NCBI GenBank assembly: GCA_026391795.1
Contig: JAPLDI010000022.1
Span: forward strand, 62,001-126,000
Direction of reading: 5' to 3'
DNA length: 64,000 bases
DNA from: Bacteroidota bacterium
GTDB lineage: Bacteria > Bacteroidota > Bacteroidia > Bacteroidales > FEN-979
Shown here in pieces: positions 42,938 to 50,600 of this stretch. Position 1 is the stretch's first letter. Every line of letters begins with the position of its first letter. The position numbers were made by a program, and so were the translations under genes. Under the pieces are notes generated by a model. That model was given only the letters and a program-made list of their open reading frames with translations, did not search any database and was not told where the DNA came from.

Positions 42938-44704
42938 TTAGAAGCTGCTTGTAATCGTCAGGGTAAGCCCGCTGGCGGCAGGTACATACCGGCAAACCCC
43001 ACCTACACAGAGGATGCCTTCCCTCTGACGGCCATAGGATAATGCGATCCGGGATGTATTGTAAGTGTAACCGGCACTGAATAGGTAGTAGTGTAACTGC
43101 AGGTTTTTATCACTGTTCCCGTAATTCCATTGATCCTGGATGGAGAAAAACCACTGAGGGGCAATGGTAAATTCAAGCAATCCTGCAGCCCAGTTTCCCT
43201 TGTCCTGTTTTGTCCAGAGTCCCTGGAACTCACCACGCAACGAAAACCGGTTGGTCAGGTTACAGGTAATATCTGCAATCCCGATATTTGAATAAATGAT
43301 CCCGTACTCATTGAGATGACCTTCGACCACATCTTTGTTGTATGTCTGGTAGAGGTACATAAAGATTCCTTTCCAGCGTTTACTGAATTTCTTATCAACC
43401 TCAATGTTAAGGTCCTGGTAATACTTTTCTTTGCCCGGCGTAAAGAAATTGGTTTTATAACCCAGGGTTCCCGGCTGGTTAATCGTTGTCTCGTTAATGC
43501 CACTCACATAGATGGAATCTTTTGAGAGCGAATTGACATTGGAGAAGTTAACTGCAAACGTCAATCCTGATTTTCCGCCCAGTTTGGTGTTGCGTTTAAA
43601 CGTATATGTGAAGGTCCCTGCAACACCGAATTCGCCCATCGGCTGAGTAGCATATGGGTACATTGCAGCCAGCGCATAGGTGTGCTGTTTGGTGATGGAG
43701 GGAAGATAATTGATGTCAAGCTGGTTGTTGGTAACGAGGCGGTTTGATTTGTAGCTCATGTTGTCGATGATCTTCATCGAGCCCTGGATCCCTAGTCCTT
43801 TTTGCGAATACGAGAGCGTGGTGAAAATTCCGTTTCCGTCTTTATAAATGTATTTATTGATGGAGGAGGGATCATTGATTTTGTGGGCATATTCCGTATA
43901 GAAATTGACACCACCTACGTTCAGGTTCAGCCTGCCGCTGTACATGGCAACATTCTCGGGTAACTTCAGGGTGTAAATCATCGTATCCACCAGGATATCA
44001 GTGGTTTTTCCCCGCTGGTAATCGCTTACAAAGCTGCCCCCGAACGAGATTTTCGTTTTGGCATCCTTGAGTCCTGCAAAAAGATCATTGAGAAAGATAT
44101 CCAGATCCCCGCCTTTTACGATACCTCGGTTATTGTCGGAATAGGGTTCCCAGTAATTACGCTGAACGCCCCAGACCCCTTTCAGTGTGATCCCGTTAAC
44201 CGGTGTAAATTTAACCCGTAATCCTCTCAGTGAATTGTCAAACCCCAGGGTCCATTCCTGCCAGGTACGTAATGTCAGTCCATTTCCGAATTGCTCATAG
44301 AAATTCCCAGCGGTGATCTCAAGTTTATCATTCTTATAATTCAGAAACCAGTAAGGAACCCCATACCCCTGGTATTTCGGGTCAAACCCGACCAGGGGAG
44401 GAAGATAAGCCTCAAAGCGCATCCCGGCCGTGAAATTCTTAAACGAATAATTGATCTCCGTAAAACCATTCATGCGCGTGAGCTGACCATCAATCGAGGA
44501 ATCGGTAATTCCCATTTTCGAATCCTTTAGATAATACTGGGCATCGGCCTGGAAACTTCCGCTTACCTGGCTTCCCTTGATAAGATCCTGCCCATGCGTG
44601 AGAAAAGGAAGAATGAATAGAAGAAAAAGTAGACTTGGAAAAAGCGCGTATAATTTTTTCAAGGCTGAAAAATTAATGGATGAATAACTTGTTTTATGAG
44701 ACAA
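42938..44704 (-). CDS. DUF6029-type outer-membrane beta-barrel protein
   Basis: A 588-residue protein that begins SHKTSYSSINFSALKKLYAL with a signal segment ending THGQ. The only reasonable start is TTG at 44704, four bases after the TlpA stop. The rest is a series of amphipathic beta strands with aromatic girdles (GNFYEQFGNGLTLRTWQEWTLGFDNSLRG, ISFGGSFVSDYQRG). The final strand ends SGLTLTITSSF. I read it as the DUF6029 family of Bacteroidota, often found beside TlpA and Omp28 genes. Function unknown; a surface porin or anchor is possible. Confidence 0.78.
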   Translation of the reverse strand: MSHKTSYSSINFSALKKLYALFPSLLFLLFILPFLTHGQDLIKGSQVSGSFQADAQYYLKDSKMGITDSSIDGQLTRMNGFTEINYSFKNFTAGMRFEAYLPPLVGFDPKYQGYGVPYWFLNYKNDKLEITAGNFYEQFGNGLTLRTWQEWTLGFDNSLRGLRVKFTPVNGITLKGVWGVQRNYWEPYSDNNRGIVKGGDLDIFLNDLFAGLKDAKTKISFGGSFVSDYQRGKTTDILVDTMIYTLKLPENVAMYSGRLNLNVGGVNFYTEYAHKINDPSSINKYIYKDGNGIFTTLSYSQKGLGIQGSMKIIDNMSYKSNRLVTNNQLDINYLPSITKQHTYALAAMYPYATQPMGEFGVAGTFTYTFKRNTKLGGKSGLTFAVNFSNVNSLSKDSIYVSGINETTINQPGTLGYKTNFFTPGKEKYYQDLNIEVDKKFSKRWKGIFMYLYQTYNKDVVEGHLNEYGIIYSNIGIADITCNLTNRFSLRGEFQGLWTKQDKGNWAAGLLEFTIAPQWFFSIQDQWNYGNSDKNLQLHYYLFSAGYTYNTSRIALSYGRQREGILCVGGVCRYVPAASGLTLTITSSF

Positions 44705-44708
44705 AAAA

Positions 44709-45233
44709 TTATTTGATCTCTTCCCCGTTTTTAACCTTTTTGATGATCTCGATCAGGTCGCGTTCCGAACCTTCGGCAAAGGAGGTATGTTGCCAAACGA
44801 TTTCACGTTTGCTGTTAAGGACGAAGGTATGGGGAATCGGACCAACGTTCATCGCTCTTTTAAAATCGCCGTTCTGATCAAGAAGAACCTGGTAGTCCCA
44901 GTTCTTTCCATTCACCAGGGGAGCTACGAGGGAAGATGAACGTGCATCGTCAATCGAAACCGCAATCAGTTTGACCCCGGTTTCCTCCTGCCAGTCGCCA
45001 TAAATATCGGCAATGGTGGTCAGTTCCTTGATACAGGGTTTGCACCAGGATGCCCAGAAGCTGATGACGATGGGATTTCCGTTATTCTCGATCGCGGACG
45101 TATTAAAGGGATTTCCTTTAACATCTTTTATATCGACGGAGGGAAGTGGCCTGTTTTTTGAAATGGTGGCTTGCTGAGAATAGGCAAAACCAGTGATCGC
45201 AATGAAACCAACAAGCCAGGCAAATTTTTTCAT
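44709..45233 (-). CDS. TlpA-family thiol:disulfide oxidoreductase
   Basis: A 174-residue periplasmic thioredoxin-like protein: signal peptide (MKKFAWLVGFIAITGFAYSQ), then IVISFWASWCKPCIKEL with the redox pair Cys64-Lys-Pro-Cys67, and a cis-proline region GPIPHTFVLNSKREIVW. It is the first gene of the TlpA - DUF6029 - Omp28 operon and could keep the CxxC of the Omp28 protein reduced, or act on the cysteine proteases convergent with it; both are inferences. Confidence 0.92.
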   Translation of the reverse strand: MKKFAWLVGFIAITGFAYSQQATISKNRPLPSVDIKDVKGNPFNTSAIENNGNPIVISFWASWCKPCIKELTTIADIYGDWQEETGVKLIAVSIDDARSSSLVAPLVNGKNWDYQVLLDQNGDFKRAMNVGPIPHTFVLNSKREIVWQHTSFAEGSERDLIEIIKKVKNGEEIK

Positions 45234-45266
45234 AAGTAGGGGGTATAAATATGTAAAATGAATTCA

Positions 45267-45274
45267 CAAAAATA
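45267..45274 (-). promoter_or_regulatory. Candidate -7 box for the TlpA operon
   Basis: On the minus strand TATTTTTG fits TAnnTTTG, 34 bases before the TlpA ATG. The -33 element is not clear, and the box lies beside the end of manA. Confidence 0.4.
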
Positions 45275-45281
45275 CATAAAT

Positions 45282-46244
45282 TCAGGATATGAATACCTCC
45301 AGAATTCTGCTTTCCTTTGACGGGATTAAAATTGCATTTTGAAGGACTGCAGGGATCAGAAGCACTTCTCCTTTCTTCAGAGTTTCGATGGAGGATCCGC
45401 ATTCAATCCTCAGCGACCCTTCCACGCAAACATAGATCACAAAGGAATCCAATTCTGAATAATCTTTCCTGATCGCTTTATCGAAGGTGAGGATCTGTGT
45501 TGTGAAATGAATGCTCTCAACCAGGGGCACTGTTTGGTTCAAAACCTTACGATAGGAGGTCCGGAAAGAAGCCGGCAGTGAAAAATCGATAGCCTCCAGG
45601 GCCAGGTCCTGATGAAGTTCGCGGGGTTTCCCTTTATCGTCCACCCGGTCCCAGTCATAGATCCGGTAAGTGGTATCGGAGGTCTGCTGGATCTCGGCAA
45701 GGAGGATGCCGGGTCCGAGGGCATGAATACGGCCTGCCGGGATATCAAATACATCCCCCCTATTGACCTTCTCCCTGTTCAGTATTTCGGTAAGTTTATT
45801 TTTTGCCAGGAATTCAAGGTAGGTCTTCGGATCCATCTTGCGGTTAAACCCGCTGATGACCTCTGCGCCCGGTTCCGCCTCGAGAATATACCACATCTCC
45901 GACTTCCCGTTCCCGATACCCCGCCGGGCAGCAAGGGCATCGTCAGGATGGACCTGTATGGAGAGCGAATCATTCGAATCGATAAATTTTACGAGAAGCG
46001 GAAACTCATTTCCATAATGATCAAATGCGGATTCCCCAACGAGGTCTTCCATATAAACCTCCACCAGTTCATTCAGTTCATTTCCCTGTAGGAACCCGTT
46101 TGAAACCTTCGTCCCTGAACCGGCGACACCTGACAGCACCCATGCTTCCCCGCAATTCGGCAGGGGTGAAAAATCCATCCCCAGGTCCGTCTGTATCCGG
46201 TTACCGCCCCAGATCTTTTCTTTGAACCGGGGCCTGAATTTCAT
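45282..46244 (-). CDS. manA: Mannose-6-phosphate isomerase, class I
   Basis: A 320-residue zinc cupin that interconverts mannose-6-P and fructose-6-P and so feeds GDP-mannose and GDP-fucose synthesis for surface glycans. The start MKFRPRFKEKIWGGNRIQ at 46244 matches the usual N-terminus of the short class; the frame is open much further upstream, but that stretch overlaps the divergent gene. Zinc ligands and signature: SIQVHPDD (Gln97, His99), KSEMWYIL (Glu116) and IPAGRIHALGPG. Confidence 0.94.
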   Translation of the reverse strand: MKFRPRFKEKIWGGNRIQTDLGMDFSPLPNCGEAWVLSGVAGSGTKVSNGFLQGNELNELVEVYMEDLVGESAFDHYGNEFPLLVKFIDSNDSLSIQVHPDDALAARRGIGNGKSEMWYILEAEPGAEVISGFNRKMDPKTYLEFLAKNKLTEILNREKVNRGDVFDIPAGRIHALGPGILLAEIQQTSDTTYRIYDWDRVDDKGKPRELHQDLALEAIDFSLPASFRTSYRKVLNQTVPLVESIHFTTQILTFDKAIRKDYSELDSFVIYVCVEGSLRIECGSSIETLKKGEVLLIPAVLQNAILIPSKESRILEVFIS

Positions 46245-46318
46245 TGGATAGAGTTCATTCACGGCAAATCTCTGAAAGGGATTTAATGAATTCTGATTAC
46301 ATTTGATCGGTGAATTTG

Positions 46319-46326
46319 CAAAAGTA
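46319..46326 (-). promoter_or_regulatory. Candidate -7 box for manA
   Basis: TACTTTTG on the minus strand fits TAnnTTTG, about 75 bases before the manA ATG. No good -33 TTG is seen. Confidence 0.4.
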
Positions 46327-46355
46327 CGGTTTTTCATAAATCTTAACCTCTTCTG

Positions 46356-46949
46356 ATGATCAAAACGATTTGCGTTTTCTGCGGATCCAGTACCGGCGAA
46401 GACCCTGTTTATTCTGAAAGGGCAGTAAAACTTGCCTTGTTCTTTCTTGAAAACAAAATCCGCCTGGTATACGGCGGAGCCAATGTGGGGCTGATGCGCG
46501 TTCTGGCCGACACCATGCTCAGGGGCGGTGGTCATGTGACCGGCGTGATGCCGAAGAACCTTGTTCATCGTGAAGTAGCCCACCTGGACCTTACCGAGAT
46601 GCACATCGTGGAGGATATGCAGGAAAGAAAGGCGCTGATGGCTAAACTCTCCGATGGATTCATCACCCTTCCGGGCGCCTATGGTACACTTGACGAGATC
46701 TTTGAAATGCTGACCTGGAATCAGCTGCACATTATCGAAAAACCTGTCGGGTTGCTCAACATCAAAGGGTTTTTCAATCCCCTGCTGAAGATGCTGGACG
46801 ATGCCGTGAAAGAAAAATTTCTTCGTTCCGAGCATCGGGGAGCCTTGCTTGCGGAAGAAGATGAAGAAATCCTTCTTACAAGGATGAACGAATATAAGCC
46901 TGTTCCAGCTGAAAAATGGATTGAACGTCTGAAAGAAGGGAAAATTTGA
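46356..46949 (+). CDS. LOG-family (TIGR00730) nucleotide 5'-monophosphate phosphoribohydrolase
   Basis: A 197-residue Rossmann-fold protein. N-terminal VFCGSSTGEDPVY and LVYGGANVGLMRVLAD are typical of LOG/YvdD proteins, which remove ribose-5-phosphate from cytokinin nucleotides or AMP-type nucleotides. The catalytic signature PGGxGTxxE appears here as LPGAYGTLDE (106-114), with Ala108 replacing the second glycine while Glu114 is kept. Physiological substrate unknown. It is divergent from manA. Confidence 0.9.
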   Translation: MIKTICVFCGSSTGEDPVYSERAVKLALFFLENKIRLVYGGANVGLMRVLADTMLRGGGHVTGVMPKNLVHREVAHLDLTEMHIVEDMQERKALMAKLSDGFITLPGAYGTLDEIFEMLTWNQLHIIEKPVGLLNIKGFFNPLLKMLDDAVKEKFLRSEHRGALLAEEDEEILLTRMNEYKPVPAEKWIERLKEGKI

Positions 46950-46982
46950 CACCCGTGAACCCCCGAAGGGGGAACATCCTAT

Positions 46983-47046
46983 AAATAGCAAAATAGCGAA
47001 AAAACAAATAAATTCCATTGTACCCTGCAGGGGTAAAATTCAATCA
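46983..47046. repeat. Composite element: GC palindrome plus octanucleotide repeats (copy 2)
   Basis: Read on the minus strand it is GATTGAATTTTACCCCTG, CAGGGTACAATGGAATTT, a T-run and then TCGCTATT, TTGCTATT. This matches the element at 13926-14001 in order and sequence. It lies between the LOG gene and the P-loop kinase gene. A separate small hairpin, CCCCC-GAA-GGGGG, is at 46960-46972. Confidence 0.65.
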
Positions 47047-47048
47047 GG

Positions 47049-47603
47049 ATGATCATCATCGGAATAACAGGTACCCTGGGTGCAGGAAAAGGCACCATCG
47101 TCGAATACCTCGTTCGCGAAAAAAAATTCATTCATTATTCGGTAAGGGCATACCTCCTCGACAAGATCAGGGAACTGGGAATGCCGGAAAACCGCGACAG
47201 TATGTTCCGGCTGGCAAATGAACTCCGCGCACGATCAGGCCCTTCTTTTGTCACTGATGAGCTCTACAAGCAGGCTGCAGTATCCGGGAAGAATTGTGTG
47301 ATCGAGAGTATCCGTACTCCCGGCGAGATAGCTTCTCTCCGAACGAAGGGTAATTTTTACCTGCTGGCCGTTGACGCCAGACCCGATATCCGTTACCAGC
47401 GTATCCTTCTCCGCCAGTCGGAGACCGACCGGATTTCGCGTGAGACCTTCATTGAAAACGAAGAGAGGGAAATGAACACGGAGGATCCGAACAAACAGAA
47501 CCTGAAGAAATGCATCTCCATGGCCGATTTCATGCTCCAGAATGACGGCACAAAAAAAGACCTGGTCCATCAGCTTCAAAAAGTTCTAGACCAGGTCTGT
47601 TGA
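47049..47603 (+). CDS. Small P-loop nucleotide kinase-like protein
   Basis: A 184-residue protein with Walker A GTLGAGKGT (residues 8-16), followed by IVEYLVREKKFIHYSVRAYL, a conserved MFRLANELRARSGPSFV, CVIESIRTPGE and a late DPNKQNLKKCISMADF. This resembles dephospho-CoA or NMP kinases and, in particular, the kinase-like domain found at the N-terminus of some dCMP deaminases. A separate dCMP deaminase gene is 5 kb away. Likely a (deoxy)nucleotide kinase; the substrate is not determined. Confidence 0.75.
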   Translation: MIIIGITGTLGAGKGTIVEYLVREKKFIHYSVRAYLLDKIRELGMPENRDSMFRLANELRARSGPSFVTDELYKQAAVSGKNCVIESIRTPGEIASLRTKGNFYLLAVDARPDIRYQRILLRQSETDRISRETFIENEEREMNTEDPNKQNLKKCISMADFMLQNDGTKKDLVHQLQKVLDQVC

Positions 47604-47610
47604 TCAATGG

Positions 47611-47636
47611 CAGGATGCAATCCTGAAATTTTTATT
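47611..47636 (+). terminator. Short hairpin terminator after the kinase gene
   Basis: CAGGAT-GCA-ATCCTG (47611-47625) is a perfect 6-bp stem with a 3-base loop, followed by AAATTTTTATTT. It lies in the 28-base gap between convergent genes. Confidence 0.5.
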
Positions 47637-50600
47637 TGCTGATCACCAGCCGGCGCACCATTATCTCGCCGTTGATCTTCACTTTCACAAAGTAACAGCC
47701 CTGTGGTTCAGCAGAGAGATCGAACTGGTAATCGTTGTCATTTTTACATTTTCTTGAAAGGATGGTTCTTCCGGTCAGATCAAGAATATCGATCTGATCG
47801 ATCTTGCCGGCAATCCCAGAAACAATCTGGAACAATCCTGATGCAGGATTCGGAATGATTTGCAGGGTTCCGCCCTGGTGGTTATCAACCCCGACGGTTC
47901 CGGCCTGTGTCACCGTTACCATAACAGGAGCAACTCCTGATACCACCACAGTCAGTGTTGCCTGGCGCTGGCTCGATGAAACATTATCTGTATAGGACGC
48001 ATCAATATTCCCGTTTCCGGTTCCCGAAGGAGTGGGTGTACACCAGGTCTGATCGCTTGTAGCGGTCCAGGAAGAATTGGAAGTGACTGAGAAGCTGGTT
48101 GATCCAGCCGTTGAAGTTACATTCTGGTTCGGAGGATCCACAGCGAGTGTAGGGGCAGCACCTGCCTGTGTGACAGTAGCCGTTTGTGAAGGAAAACCTG
48201 AAGCACTGACCGTAATGGTTGCAATCCGGCCAGAAGTATTTGTATTCTCTGTATAGTTGGCTATAATCGTACCGTTGCCGCTTCCTGTCGGAGTAACTGT
48301 ACACCAGGGGGAATCACTCACTGCATACCACGTGGTGGCAGTGGTAGTAACCGTAAAGCTGGTGGATCCGGCAGCTGAACTCACATCCTGGTTTGACGGG
48401 GAAACCGTCAGTGAAGGAGCAGTTCCTGCCTGGGTAACCGTGACAATAACCGGAGTACAACCTGTTGCCGATGTAGTGATATTGGCAACGCGCTGGGTTG
48501 ATAATGTATTAACCGTGTAGTTTGCCGTGATGGTGCCGTTGCCCGTTCCCGAGGTATTGACTGTACACCAGGTCTGGTCGCTCACAACATTCCAGGAAGT
48601 ATTGGATGTTACCGTAAACGTGGTAACCCCGGCCGGGCTGGCAGGTACATTCTGGTTTGGAGGTGTGACGGCAAGCGTGGGTGTTGCACCTGCCTGGGTT
48701 ACCGTAACAACAACGGGAGTAACCCCGGTGGCAGAAGTTGTAATGTTGGCTACGCGGGGAGTCACCAGCAGATTTTCCGTGTAGGTGGCGACAATGGTTC
48801 CATTTCCGGATCCGGAGGGAGTAACCGTGCACCAGGTCTGGTCGCTTATGACGGTCCATGATGTATTTGATGTTACCGTGAAGTTAGTAGTTCCTGCCGG
48901 TGTTGCCGGCACATTCTGGTTCGGCGGTGTAACCGTCAGTGTGGCGGCAGCTCCTGCCTGGGTAACCGTGACAATGACCGGTGTACAACCTGTTGCCGAT
49001 GTGGTGATATTGGCTACACGCGGGGTTGTCAATGTATTAACCGTATAGTTTGCCGTGATGGTACCGTTACCGGTTCCAGAAGTATTGACCGTACACCAGG
49101 TCTGGTCGCTCACAACATTCCAGGAGGTGTTGGATGTTACGGTAAATGCTGTAGATCCTGCCGGGCTGGCAGGTACATTCTGGTTTGGAGGTGTGACGGC
49201 AAGGGTTGGCGTCGCTCCTGCCTGGGTAACCGTGACAATGACCGGCGTACAACCTGTTGCCGATGTTGTGATATTGGCCACGCGCGGGGTTGTCAATGTA
49301 TTAATGGTGTAGTTTGCCGTGATCGTGCCGTTACCGGTTCCCGATGTATTGACAGTACACCAGGTCTGGTCGCTTACAACATTCCAGGAGGTATTGGATG
49401 TTACCGTGAATGCTGTTGATCCTGCAGGTGTTGCAGGAACATTCTGATTCGAAGGGGTAACGCTGAGTGTCGGGGTTGCACCTGCCTGGGTAACTGTCAC
49501 CACAACAGGGGTAACTCCTGTTGCTGAAGTTGTAATGTTGGCTACGCGGGGAGTGGCAAACGTGTTGACCGTATAATTGGCCGTAATGGTTCCATTGCCT
49601 GTACCGGATGGCGTTACAGTGCACCAGGTCTGGTCGCTCACGACGGTCCATGAAGTATTGGATGTGACCGTGAATGCTGTTGATCCGGCCGGTGTGGCAG
49701 GGACATTCTGGTTGGGAGGCGTTACGGTCAGATAATTCCCAGTCGGAGTTCCGCTGATATTAATATCATCAAGACAAACGCCATATCCATATTTTGCATT
49801 CCCTTCAAAGGCGACCTGGTAATATGAACCCGTACTTGGAAGGTTCAGTGTTCTCTGTGTCCATGCCGTAACACTGGCAGTGTAACTCTGAATCAACACC
49901 CAGGCACCTGCGGCGCTTGTTTTATAATAAATGGCCAGCTGATCCTGATCACCTGTCCACACTGCCTGGGTATGCCAGAAAGTGAGAACGACGTTGGTGT
50001 AACCACTTAGATCCATCACAGGGGTCATCAGTTTATTCTTGTTATCTGCTGCGGTGGCATCCTGAAGACAGGCATTCCTTGCGCCGGTATGAGCAGCAGC
50101 CGGGTGCCCGTTCCCGTCACCTGCAATATACTGCCAGGCCGGGTTCGAGTTTTCTTCGCTCCAGCAGGCGGGTGTTGTTGCCAGTGCCTCGAATCCCTCT
50201 GTAAAGGGAAGGGTATTTACGATACCACAGGAGGTTGTGAACGTAAGATCGCTGCCGTAAACGGTACCGGCACCGTTGGTGGCGTATGCACGGTGATGGT
50301 AGGTTGTATTTGAACTCAACCCTGTAAGTGAACTGGTGAATGTTCCCGTGCCCGTCCCGTCAGTGGTATGGCTTCCGGCAATGGTCGGATTTGCCGTTGT
50401 AGCCCAGCAGGTTCCCCTGGCCGATACGGATGATCCGCCGTCAGTGGTAACATTACCTCCTGCCGTTGCAGTGGTTTGTGTAATTGAAGATGCAGCTGTG
50501 GTTATAACGATAGCTGCCCCCGGTGTAAAGGTCATATCAACGCCTGATGCTGTGCCGTCGGCGTTTGTTGCAGTGATCCTGTAATGATAGGTTGTACCGG

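Noticed and set aside
46960-46972. Hairpin CCCCC-GAA-GGGGG after the LOG gene
   Set aside because: The stem is short and not followed by a T-run; terminator function is not supported.
45282-47018. A 578-codon open frame on the minus strand across 45282-47018
   Set aside because: Only the part from 46244 down encodes a recognisable protein (ManA). The upstream part is antisense to the LOG-family gene and has no known domain.
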